Of a stretch of DNA of 25,595 bases, positions 1-6,245 are shown piece by piece. How positions within the stretch are numbered: the stretch's first letter is position 1; the number at the start of each line of letters is the position of its first letter. A model generated the notes under the pieces. The model searched no databases, had not been told where the DNA came from, and saw only the letters and a program-made list of their open reading frames with translations. The DNA comes from an uncultured Clostridia bacterium (GTDB lineage Bacteria > Bacillota > Clostridia > TANB77 > CAG-508): the NCBI GenBank assembly GCA_934177555.1, contig CAKPPL010000004.1, forward strand, positions 1-25,595, read 5' to 3'. Made by a program: the position numbers and the translations under genes.

Positions 1-2679
1 TGTACCAATTCTATTTCCATTTTCATCTTCTATATCACCTTGATCTGATACAGGAATAAATACTATATATTTTCCACCTTTTTTTACATTTTGTCTTAAT
101 ATTTCTTCTTTTCCAATTCCAGTATCAAGATTTTTCCTAGCATCTTCTTCTAGTTTTTTTCTCGCTTTTTCTCCAATTTCAGAATCTATTTCTTTATTTA
201 ATTTCTGTCTTAACTCATTATATTTTTGTGATTCTTCTGCTCTTTTACTTTCATCTTCTATACTATCAATTTTTGCTCTTAATTCATCCATTTTACCTGA
301 TGAAATTAAATCATATTTACAATAAACAAGTTTCGGATTTACTACATATCCCATTCTTATTGCATTTTCCAAGGTCATATTTGATGCTAAATGTTTTCTT
401 TGCTTAATCTCTTCATCTGTATATCCAAGTTTTTTCGCTGTTACATTTGCCATATCTCTTCCATCAACATCTCTTGTTGGTGTTGCTGTTATTCCAAGAA
501 CTCTTACATCATCTGTTTGATTTTCAAGTAATGTATCAATTTTTCCTTCCCATTCTTTTGCACCTGTTCTATGTAATTCGTCTAATACAATTATTCCATA
601 TTGGTCTTTTATTACTTCTTGACCTCTTTTAGCAAGTAAACCTGAATATGTTTCAAATGTTATATTAGGAAATATTTCTGCTATTATTTCATCTTCTGAT
701 TTTCCAACCGTTCCTTGTTTTCCATGTACATACTTTACAATGTAACTTTTTATTTGATTTAATATTTCATCTTGTGGTGCTATATAAAGCATTTTTTTAT
801 TTGGATGTGTTAAAGCATATTGCTGCATTTGTGCTAAAGCTACAAAGCTTTTTCCTGCACCTGTTGGAAGTATCACTTGTGCAAATTTCTTGTCTTCAAA
901 TATTTTGTTTATATTGTCATAAGCTCTTTGTTGATAATCTTTTAATCGTATTCCTGTATTTTCTATATCATAATAGCCTAAAAATCTTTCAACAACCTCT
1001 ATATTGATATTGTTTTGTAAAACATCTTGTCTTGTATTTAATAGTTGTTCTAAATTGCCTTGAACATATTGCTCATAAAACCCCTCTCTTGTTGCAATAT
1101 TTAATAATATTGTTGGTATTTGGCTTTCTTCAATTCCAAATTGTTGTAATCTTTCATATATTTCTACACAATTTCTTTCTTGAAGTCTTTTTATCAATTC
1201 ATTTCTTTCTGAAACTTTAAATTCTTCTATTCCTATATCTTGCCAATTATATTGAGCAATTATTGCTTCTGCATAATATCTTGATTTATCTATCTTTTCA
1301 TTTTCTCTTATATTACTAAATGTTGTTGTTATAATATCTTGAACATTGTAAAGCCCACCATTTTGCAAAACCATCTCTAATTCTTCAGGTGATAATTTTC
1401 TTATTTCATCTGATAAAGATTGCTCTTCTTTTTGTAAATTCAGATTTACAGATTCACTTAATTTTACACCTTTTCCACTTTTCCTTGATATTATTTCTGG
1501 TTCTACTCTAAATCCATTTTCTCTTATGTGTTGTATTATATCTTCAAACCTTGAATCGTTTCCTAATATTTCACTCAAAGCATTTGAAAGTGCTATTGCA
1601 TTTTGTCTTGATTTACTCAAATAAAACATATTTCTTACAATAGAATTCGCTTTTCCATATTCTACTTTTCCTTCTGTTAGTTCATACATTTCTTCTATTG
1701 AAATATTATTTTTTACTTGTGAATCTATTTCTGGTATTTGAGGAATTTCTTTTCCACTTTGTACCGCTATTATTAGTGCTTGTTTTAATTCTTCTACTCT
1801 ATTTTTATCAATACCATTTACTTGTTGAATTAATGCAAATATATCAACAATTTCTTTAGGAATTTCTAATACATATTCTTGTTTTATATCTCCATAGTGA
1901 ATTACTTCAGCAGATGAAAAAGCATTTCCTATTGTTTCTCTTAATTTTGAATTTGAAGAATGTGGAATTACATGTTCCAGTATGTGTTCATTTTCTAGTA
2001 TTGCAAGTTTAGCATATACTTTATTTACTTCTAATAATTGTTCTTCATCTAATGATTGATAACTACTAATTCTTGCCTTTGGTGAACTATATGTTATTTC
2101 TTTTCTTAAATGTGCTTTTTTTGGATTTAACTCTCCACTTTTGGCAGTATACCTTTGAGCAATTATATCTTGTAAACTTTTATTTTCTTTAGCATCTTCT
2201 ATTTGAGCAAAAAAGTCTAAAATTTCTTTTTTCTTTTCTTCAAGTAAATTTTCTATAGCTTGTGTTATTCTAGAATAAAGTTCTCTAAGCATATATTGTC
2301 CAGCAGCTACAGTTTTTTCTCCAAATTCCTTTTTAGGAATTTTTATCATAATATATCTATCTTTATATTGGCCTCTTCCATAATTTACTGCAATATTAGC
2401 ATTACTTGTAAGTGATATACAATTTGTATCTTTTCTATAATGCATTTTTATATGGTCATATATTTCTTCTAATGAAATCTCAGAATCTTCTGTGTATTTA
2501 GTTTCGCCATCAAATCTTTCTCTATCTGTTCTTATTCTTTCTATTTTTCCATTTGCAGACACTGTTATTTGTTGTTCAATATCGCTATTGTCTGCCATAT
2601 TTAGTGCTCTAAAGAAATAATAATATTCATCATCTTGTATTATATTAAAATTATTTATATCAAATAAATTATCTTCCAT
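1..2679 (-). CDS. Large SF2 (DEAD/DEAH-type) helicase, 3' end outside window
   Basis: The reading frame is open from an ATG at 2679, preceded by TGGAG, to the window edge: 893 codons with no stop. Visible helicase motifs are the Walker A P-T-G-A-G-K-S (about residues 605-611), a Walker B/motif II D-E-L-H (700-703) and motif III-like G-I-T-A-T-P-T-R (729-736). The second RecA-like lobe must lie mostly beyond position 1. Family knowledge: such proteins are ATP-driven nucleic-acid translocases of the type III restriction/SF2 kind, often in mobile or defence regions. About 590 residues precede the helicase core. Residues 20-125 contain F-F-R-A (R24), S-L-T-S (89-92), I-A-V-N-Y-G and Y-I-M-I-K-I-P, an order that resembles the R and S/T elements of ADP-ribosyltransferase folds. 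That part is inference. The rest of the N-terminal region looks helical and has no motif I recognise. The gene has its own promoter. Confidence 0.85.
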   Translation of the reverse strand, partial: MEDNLFDINNFNIIQDDEYYYFFRALNMADNSDIEQQITVSANGKIERIRTDRERFDGETKYTEDSEISLEEIYDHIKMHYRKDTNCISLTSNANIAVNYGRGQYKDRYIMIKIPKKEFGEKTVAAGQYMLRELYSRITQAIENLLEEKKKEILDFFAQIEDAKENKSLQDIIAQRYTAKSGELNPKKAHLRKEITYSSPKARISSYQSLDEEQLLEVNKVYAKLAILENEHILEHVIPHSSNSKLRETIGNAFSSAEVIHYGDIKQEYVLEIPKEIVDIFALIQQVNGIDKNRVEELKQALIIAVQSGKEIPQIPEIDSQVKNNISIEEMYELTEGKVEYGKANSIVRNMFYLSKSRQNAIALSNALSEILGNDSRFEDIIQHIRENGFRVEPEIISRKSGKGVKLSESVNLNLQKEEQSLSDEIRKLSPEELEMVLQNGGLYNVQDIITTTFSNIRENEKIDKSRYYAEAIIAQYNWQDIGIEEFKVSERNELIKRLQERNCVEIYERLQQFGIEESQIPTILLNIATREGFYEQYVQGNLEQLLNTRQDVLQNNINIEVVERFLGYYDIENTGIRLKDYQQRAYDNINKIFEDKKFAQVILPTGAGKSFVALAQMQQYALTHPNKKMLYIAPQDEILNQIKSYIVKYVHGKQGTVGKSEDEIIAEIFPNITFETYSGLLAKRGQEVIKDQYGIIVLDELHRTGAKEWEGKIDTLLENQTDDVRVLGITATPTRDVDGRDMANVTAKKLGYTDEEIKQRKHLASNMTLENAIRMGYVVNPKLVYCKYDLISSGKMDELRAKIDSIEDESKRAEESQKYNELRQKLNKEIDSEIGEKARKKLEEDARKNLDTGIGKEEILRQNVKKGGKYIVFIPVSDQGDIEDENGNRIGT

Positions 2680-2715
2680 ATATTACTCCACTTTTTTATA
2701 CAATTTCCTACATTT

Positions 2716-2744
2716 ATCTTATCATAATTCAATTTTTTTCACAA
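2716..2744 (-). promoter_or_regulatory. Probable promoter of the helicase gene
   Basis: On the minus strand TTGTGA (2739-2744) is followed after 17 bases by TAAGAT (2716-2721), about 37 bases before the helicase ATG. The -35 is good and the -10 has one or two mismatches. Confidence 0.5.
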
Positions 2745-2805
2745 TAATTTTAGATAAATAATAAATTTATTATAAAAATTAATTTCGTGAATATCCCAAA
2801 ATCAT

Positions 2806-2834
2806 TTGACATATACTAGAAAAAGTAGTATACT
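2806..2834 (+). promoter_or_regulatory. Consensus promoter of the antitoxin RNA
   Basis: TTGACA (2806-2811) and TATACT (2829-2834) are separated by exactly 17 bases. No plus-strand coding sequence follows. The predicted start near 2841 gives an RNA beginning just before direct repeat A. This is among the strongest promoters in the window, as expected for an antitoxin RNA that must outnumber its target. Confidence 0.85.
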
Positions 2835-2850
2835 ATATTTAACTTAAGTT

Positions 2851-2877
2851 ATTCAATAGAGGTCATTTGAATAGCAC
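2851..2877. repeat. Direct repeat A (antitoxin side)
   Basis: This 27-base sequence matches 3036-3063 apart from a few substitutions and one missing A. The cores GAGGTCAT and TAGCAC are identical. Read on the minus strand it contains ATGACCTC followed by a stop after five codons and has no SD site, so it looks like a duplicated toxin start region kept for its antisense value. Confidence 0.85.
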
Positions 2878-2914
2878 GAACTAGATGTGTGGTAGCATTT
2901 AGTTCTATTTTTTT
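2878..2914 (+). terminator. Terminator of the antitoxin RNA, with kissing-type loop
   Basis: A continuous 10-bp stem (2878-2887 with 2896-2905, one G-U pair) closes an 8-base loop TGTGGTAG and is followed by TATTTTTTT. The loop carries GUGGUAG, the exact complement of CUACCAC in the loop of the opposing terminator. Confidence 0.8.
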
Positions 2915-2916
2915 GC

Positions 2917-2953
2917 AAAAAAATAGAAGTGAAGAGTGGTAGTTCTTCACTTC
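2917..2953 (-). terminator. Terminator of the toxin mRNA, with complementary loop
   Basis: Read on the minus strand, a perfect 10-bp stem (2944-2953 with 2926-2935) closes the 8-base loop ACTACCAC and is followed by TATTTTTTT. It begins about 11 bases after the toxin stop codon. Stem and loop lengths equal those of the antitoxin terminator. The T-runs of the two terminators face each other and form the palindrome between them (about 2905-2926). Confidence 0.8.
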
Positions 2954-2964
2954 TTTGACTATTT

Positions 2965-3051
2965 CTAGTCTTGGTTGTCTTCTGGCTTTTTGTCTTCATA
3001 TGTACTTAATAGTAACACTATTAGACGCCAGATTAATTCAAATGAGGTCAT
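2965..3051 (-). CDS. Predicted 28-residue type I toxin peptide
   Basis: This short ORF runs from ATG (3049-3051) to TAG (2965-2967). A textbook SD, AGAAAGGAGGTG, ends 9 bases before the ATG; its match to the 16S rRNA 3' end is 12-13 bases, the longest seen in the window. The peptide begins M-T-S-F-E-L-I-W-R-L, continues I-V-L-L-L-S-T-Y, and ends in a charged tail E-D-K-K-P-E-D-N-Q-D. A hydrophobic N-terminal stretch plus a polar tail is typical of Fst, TxpA and BsrG/BsrE toxins, and M-(S/T)-x-(Y/F)-(E/Q) openings are common in the TxpA/BsrE group (family knowledge). The hydrophobic part is short, about 15 residues, and contains a Glu and an Arg, so it may be amphipathic rather than a full membrane span. 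It sits in a transcript with its own promoter, an SD-masking 5' hairpin and a terminator, facing an antisense RNA. Function is inferred from architecture. Confidence 0.7.
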   Translation of the reverse strand: MTSFELIWRLIVLLLSTYEDKKPEDNQD

Positions 3052-3063
3052 CTGAAATAGCAC
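3036..3063. repeat. Direct repeat B (toxin start region)
   Basis: This 28-base sequence is the partner of 2851-2877. It spans the toxin start codon and the bases on both sides. The antitoxin copy can pair with the mRNA copy over GUGCUA, then UUCA, then 11 pairs including the AUG with one G-U wobble. This layout corresponds to the DRa/DRb repeats of the pAD1 par locus. Confidence 0.85.
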
Positions 3064-3065
3064 CT

Positions 3066-3093
3066 CCTTTCTAAAAGATTTCCTTTTGAAAGG
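3066..3093 (-). promoter_or_regulatory. 5' UTR hairpin masking the toxin SD
   Basis: In the toxin mRNA, CCUUUC-AAAAG (3093-3083) pairs with CUUUU-GAAAGG (3077-3066), with one bulged base and a 5-base loop. The 3' arm contains the AAAGG of the SD. Near-5'-terminal stems that cover the SD are known in fst mRNA and limit translation until antitoxin binds; here this is inference from the fold. Confidence 0.65.
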
Positions 3094-3101
3094 ATAGGGA
3101 C

Positions 3102-3130
3102 ATTATACTTCAGAATCATATAAAAAACAA
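3102..3130 (-). promoter_or_regulatory. Promoter of the toxin mRNA
   Basis: On the minus strand TTGTTT (3125-3130) and TATAAT (3102-3107) are 17 bases apart. The predicted start near 3095 gives an mRNA of roughly 180 nt ending in the terminator at 2917-2953. It lies just beyond the stop of the zinc-site gene, so the toxin is transcribed independently. Confidence 0.7.
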
Positions 3131-3149
3131 CAATTTTTCATAATTTGTA

Positions 3150-4088
3150 TTATTTCTTTTTTAAGCTGTTAGATAATTCTTGACTTGGAATTTTTACTGC
3201 AATTCCATCATCAGTATGTATTATATTACGAGATATGATTTTTCCTCTGCTTTTATATACATTAGCTTTATTCTTACATTGTGGTGTATCATACTCAGCT
3301 TTTGGATTGTTTGCAATAAATGCTTTTTCGCAGAAATTACATATTTTTAATAATCTAACATCTTGAGCCATTTGCATAGAAAAAGATATATCAATAGCTT
3401 GTTTTAAATAATTAATTGTAAATCCAAAACTGTTGTTATAATACAAATCTTCTATATTATGTGTTAAATGATTTACACTTAAAAATGGTAATTTCATTGT
3501 TAAAGGTTTATTGTCTAATGTTGATATTAAGTTTTTATACAAAGACCTAGCATAATTTAAAACTAATTCAACCGGTTCTGCATAATGTTCAGAATATATT
3601 AAATATTCATTTATAATTGATGTCAAATAATCATCTTTTCTTGTATCACTAGCTATATCTTTACATTTCTTAATTAAACTATTTATTTCTCTTTTGCTTG
3701 ATTTAGGGAAAAAGAACTTTAAGTATTCTTCTATATTCATAAAATCTATATTCTCTTTTCTATTTATATAAAAAGAATCTCTTATAGCAACTTTATCATC
3801 TAATATAAAGAATTTATTTATAGTAAGGTCAATCATGAATCCAAAAGAGCCATATTTAGCATAATAGTTTAATAATTCAAAATCTTGTATTGTTTCTTTA
3901 AAAAATTCTTTTTTTCCTATATTTAAAGTTTCAATTAGTAAATCATCAATATATTCTGTTATGCTAATGTTTTTCTTAGTTGCATTTTCTTCTGGCATAA
4001 TATATTTTTTACCATTGATTTCTTCAATTTTATATTTGCTATAAACATAGCAAAATACTGATGTTTCAAGTCTTATATTTGTTTTCAT
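3150..4088 (-). CDS. Unknown protein with CGNR/DUF6076-like C-terminal zinc site
   Basis: I choose the ATG at 4088 (312 aa), because GGAG lies 8 bases upstream; the longer frame from GTG at 4097 would start inside that SD. The C-terminal part (about residues 247-285 of the longer frame) has C-N-F-C, then, 17 bases' worth of residues later, C-K-N-K-A-N-V-Y-K-S-R. This resembles the C-x2-C ... C-x4-C plus basic tail of CGNR-type zinc fingers and DUF6076-like proteins (family knowledge, recalled). The expected third cysteine is an Asp (Y-D-T-P-Q-C), so the metal site would be Cys3-Asp or lost. The remaining 240 residues are mixed helical with no motif I know and no membrane segment. A role as a DNA- or RNA-binding regulator is possible but unproven. 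The gene is monocistronic, with a perfect promoter upstream and the toxin locus downstream. Confidence 0.75.
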   Translation of the reverse strand: MKTNIRLETSVFCYVYSKYKIEEINGKKYIMPEENATKKNISITEYIDDLLIETLNIGKKEFFKETIQDFELLNYYAKYGSFGFMIDLTINKFFILDDKVAIRDSFYINRKENIDFMNIEEYLKFFFPKSSKREINSLIKKCKDIASDTRKDDYLTSIINEYLIYSEHYAEPVELVLNYARSLYKNLISTLDNKPLTMKLPFLSVNHLTHNIEDLYYNNSFGFTINYLKQAIDISFSMQMAQDVRLLKICNFCEKAFIANNPKAEYDTPQCKNKANVYKSRGKIISRNIIHTDDGIAVKIPSQELSNSLKKK

Positions 4089-4180
4089 TTTATTCACTCC
4101 AAACTTTTTTAAAAAATTTATTGTAAGTTATAAGACTTACTTTTTTAACACCTGAGTAGTAAGCGATTATCTACAACAAT

Positions 4181-4209
4181 AGTATACATCGATTACTTAA
4201 AAGTGTCAA
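4181..4209 (-). promoter_or_regulatory. Consensus promoter of the zinc-site gene
   Basis: On the minus strand TTGACA (4204-4209) and TATACT (4181-4186) are separated by 17 bases. The leader is about 85 nt. Near-repeats GCGATTAT and TCGATTAC flank the -10 and could be operator half-sites. A short hairpin GTAAGT/ACTTAC (about 4122-4140) lies in the leader. Confidence 0.85.
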
Positions 4210-4549
4210 GAGGATTGTAGAGAATTCTCAAATAGTACATTGAAAATTGAATAGTACCGTTGTTGGATAGTAGCAGAAATGCACTTCTACATAGTCACAG
4301 TTCGAGCGTTGAAGTAGATTGTATCTATGAGCCGTCGCAAGCAATGAGTGTAGCCAGTCTTAATAGAGTGGTGGTGAAATTCCAGAGAATTGATAAATAC
4401 CTAAAGAATACTAGGATAGTATCAAGAAGGATTTCGAAGATTGAAAATGTTAAATTTTCTAGAAGCCTTTTCTAGAAATTAAATAATGTGTTAAAACACT
4501 GATATAAGCCATGTTTAGTGAGGCAAAGAAAAGTCGCCTCGACCAGAAA

Positions 4550-4572
4550 AAGGAGCTTTTTGAAAGCTCCTT
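4550..4572. terminator. 10-bp hairpin with flanking A/T runs
   Basis: AAGGAGCTTT (4550-4559) pairs with AAAGCTCCTT (4563-4572) around a 3-base loop. On the minus strand it is followed by TTTTC and could stop read-through from the genes at 4778-6214. On the plus strand it is followed by AAATTGTTTTT. Confidence 0.6.
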
Positions 4573-4583
4573 AAATTGTTTTT

Positions 4584-4606
4584 GGGCTATTTTAAGCCTT
4601 TTTTCT
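4584..4606 (+). terminator. Plus-strand terminator of the structured RNA
   Basis: GGCT (4585-4588) pairs with AGCC (4595-4598), followed by TTTTTTCTTTT. It is a short stem but has a good T-run, and it directly follows the hairpin at 4550-4572. Confidence 0.5.
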
Positions 4607-4777
4607 TTTCTTAAACTTTTTCAAAATTTCTCTATATTTGTGTTACTGCATTCAAAATTACATTCAGCTAAAATATTTTGAATGTAATAATTGCATTCAT
4701 TTTAGTAATAAATGTAATTATATCAAAAATACTTTCAATAATAAAAATATACTTTTAGTTATTGAAAGCATTTTTAA
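4598..4777. other. AT-rich spacer with inverted repeats
   Basis: No gene is seen. CATTCAAAAT and ATTTTGAATG (about 4650-4682) form an inverted repeat, and ATTACATTC/GAATGTAAT-type words recur several times up to 4720. The stretch ends in the minus-strand terminator at 4732-4768. Confidence 0.5.
4732..4768 (-). terminator. Terminator of the two-gene ART-like unit
   Basis: CTTTCAATAA (4732-4741) pairs with TTATTGAAAG (4759-4768). On the minus strand the hairpin lies just after the 74-residue gene and is followed by TATTTTTG. Confidence 0.6.
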
Positions 4778-5002
4778 CTAATTTATTTTTAAATAATTAA
4801 AGTAAATTTGATTTAGTATTGCTATTGTATAATCGTCTAAATATTGTTCATCTCCAGGAATATATTGGTATTTATAAGAATTGCTCTTTTTTGTTTCTAA
4901 TTTTTTCCAAACTTCTAATGGAATTTTTTCTCTATCTTTTTTGTCTAGGCATTTCAAAATAGAATATACTTCTGTAAATCTATCAGATATATTATTTATC
5001 AT
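4778..5002 (-). CDS. Small unknown protein, coupled to the ART-like gene
   Basis: The 74-residue product is not recognised with confidence. Its ATG comes 6 bases after the TGA of the upstream gene, and its SD (AAAAGGATAGGTG) lies inside the upstream coding end, so the two are translationally coupled. The sequence contains F-T-E-V-Y-S-I-L, then K-I-P-L-E-V-W-K-K-L-E, then a polar turn and a C-terminal D-D-Y-T-I-A-I-L-N-Q-I-Y-F-N-Y-L helix. This pattern recalls a family of small helical proteins of clostridia with no known function (recalled, not checked). It has no signal peptide or membrane span. Being the only partner of the ART-like protein, it could be an immunity or adaptor protein, but nothing in the sequence proves that. 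Confidence 0.65.
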   Translation of the reverse strand: MINNISDRFTEVYSILKCLDKKDREKIPLEVWKKLETKKSNSYKYQYIPGDEQYLDDYTIAILNQIYFNYLKIN

Positions 5003-5008
5003 TTACTA

Positions 5009-6214
5009 TCACCTATCCTTTTCATCTTCTTTAGAATTGTTTACTTCTTTAAATAGATTATTCACTTGTTGCATTTTAGTTTTAAAATCTTCAACTCCTT
5101 GTTTTCCTCTTTCAATTCCCCACGTTAAAAAATCTGTAGGTTTTACTTTAGGATAATCTATTTCATTTTCAATCTCTCTAAATCTTAATTGTAAATATTT
5201 TTTTAGATTTTCTTGCCATTTAAAAAATTCTTGTCGTAATATTACAGATTTTTCATCATCCCCGTGTGCTGATGGATTATGTGTGATTGTGTCATACCAA
5301 TGAGTATAATATTCATATGGTATTCTGGAATCTATGATAGATTCTTTTAACAGTTTCATGTTTTCCTTTTCTTCATCTGTAAGTATATTTGGATTATTTT
5401 TAGAAATACATACATTGTATATTGGATATACACCTTCTAGTAATTCTTCAGTATCATAATAATCGATATTTAAGAATGGTGGTAGTAGAACCTCTGATTC
5501 TGGATCTCCTGTAAGTTCAGTAAAATCTATGCATGGTATACCTTTTTCTAAAATTCCATTTAGAAAAATCAAACTATTTTTTCCTTCTGCGAAATCAAAT
5601 TTATAAGATTCTTTTGAAAATGATAATAAACTTTCTGTTTGCCCTGATTCTCTCATCTCATCTGAAAATAAGTCAGAATCAATCCTACATATATGCAAAT
5701 TCTTATTGTTTCGTTTACTAAATTTACACATTGCAGAATAAACTTTGCAATAAGAATCTATTATTGTTTCTGGTTCAAGAAAATCTAAATTGTCATATAC
5801 TCCACCATATCTTGGCATATTGTATTGATATAAATCAACTTTATGCAACATTGTTGTTGGTAAAAAATATGCAGAGCCTTTATACTTATCTATTTCTTCC
5901 CATTCATCTTTCGTAATACCATACTTTGCCAATTTCCTATATAAAACTTTTTTTGCTCTTTCTATTTTCTTTTCATAATCTTTGTCTACGTGTTCAAGAG
6001 GTAAATATGATGGCAAATCTGGTATTAATGCAGAATTATCATCAATTTCTAATTGGGTATCTGGATTGATATCAATATTTGATTGTTGTTCATTCTCTTC
6101 AGTAATTTCTACTACTTTTTTATCACTCTCAAATGTTTTTTTTAATTTGCTTTTTATCCAATCTTTAATTCTTTGAATAAATCCAGTTTCTTTTTTTATT
6201 AAATTATTATTCAT
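5009..6214 (-). CDS. Predicted R-S-E ADP-ribosyltransferase-like protein
   Basis: The product has 401 residues. The first 70 are polar and acidic, with a basic, possibly amphipathic start (I-K-D-W-I-K-S-K-L-K-K). The segment 125-252 has the order expected of R-S-E type ADP-ribosyltransferases: H-I-C-R-I-D (R177), S-L-L-S-F-S (195-200, the S-x-S element), F-L-N-G-I-L-E-K-G-I-P-C-I-D, and P-E-S-E-V-L-L-P-P (E239-x-E241, the E-x-E pair followed by the strand typical of the fold). This family moves ADP-ribose from NAD to protein or other targets (established for the fold). The assignment here is inference from motif order. No secretion signal is seen, so an intracellular role in conflict or defence is more likely than an exotoxin. 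The C-terminal 150 residues are helical and unassigned. The start ATG is preceded by AAAGG; the promoter at 6246-6274 drives it together with the 74-residue gene. Confidence 0.65.
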   Translation of the reverse strand: MNNNLIKKETGFIQRIKDWIKSKLKKTFESDKKVVEITEENEQQSNIDINPDTQLEIDDNSALIPDLPSYLPLEHVDKDYEKKIERAKKVLYRKLAKYGITKDEWEEIDKYKGSAYFLPTTMLHKVDLYQYNMPRYGGVYDNLDFLEPETIIDSYCKVYSAMCKFSKRNNKNLHICRIDSDLFSDEMRESGQTESLLSFSKESYKFDFAEGKNSLIFLNGILEKGIPCIDFTELTGDPESEVLLPPFLNIDYYDTEELLEGVYPIYNVCISKNNPNILTDEEKENMKLLKESIIDSRIPYEYYTHWYDTITHNPSAHGDDEKSVILRQEFFKWQENLKKYLQLRFREIENEIDYPKVKPTDFLTWGIERGKQGVEDFKTKMQQVNNLFKEVNNSKEDEKDR

Positions 6215-6245
6215 TCTTTTTTTACCTTTCAGTATAGTTTATTAT

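Larger units (their letters stand above)
2841..2914 (+). ncRNA. Predicted type I antitoxin RNA, about 74 nt
   Basis: The RNA would start about 7 bases after the -10 and end in the T-run after a 10-bp hairpin (2878-2905). It folds as two hairpins. The 5' one pairs 2850-2856 with 2867-2873 and shows UAGAGGUCAU in its loop; the second is the terminator with loop UGUGGUAG. The first loop is complementary to AUGACCUC at the start codon of the toxin mRNA encoded at 2965-3051 on the other strand. The second loop is complementary to the loop of the toxin mRNA terminator. Size and layout match RNA II of the pAD1 par locus (established knowledge), but no sequence homology to it is claimed. No ORF with an SD site is present. 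Confidence 0.72.
4240..4606 (+). ncRNA. Hairpin-rich untranslated RNA of unknown family
   Basis: This stretch has no ORF with an SD site and folds into a series of local hairpins on the plus strand. Examples are GCA-GAAA-UGC within a GUAG/CUAC stem (4270-4290), GUAGAU/AUCUAU (about 4314-4328), CCUA/UAGG within GAUA/UAUC (about 4391-4422), an AUUU.CUAGAA stem (about 4453-4479), GUGUU/AACAC (about 4489-4500), GAGGC/GCCUC (about 4520-4540), AAGGAGCUUU/AAAGCUCCUU (4550-4572) and a final GGCU/AGCC hairpin followed by TTTTTTCTTTT. The segment 4250-4430 is visibly less AT-rich than its surroundings, typical of structured RNA. I see no SRP, RNase P, tmRNA or 6S landmarks. Its plus-strand promoter is not clear and the 5' end is a guess. 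Candidate families to test include raiA-type RNAs. Confidence 0.5.

Noticed and set aside
2841..3110. A single long plus-strand structured RNA carrying a copy of the 16S rRNA 3' end (CACCTCCTTTCTA at 3061-3073)
   Set aside because: The anti-SD match is simply the complement of the toxin gene's excellent SD on the minus strand. A good plus-strand terminator at 2878-2914 should stop the RNA well before it.
4098..4260. Plus-strand promoter for the structured RNA
   Set aside because: Only weak hexamer pairs are present, with poor -10 matches or wrong spacing, so no promoter is annotated there.
4260..4475. 71-codon plus-strand ORF
   Set aside because: It has no SD, unusual composition and lies across several hairpins of the structured RNA.
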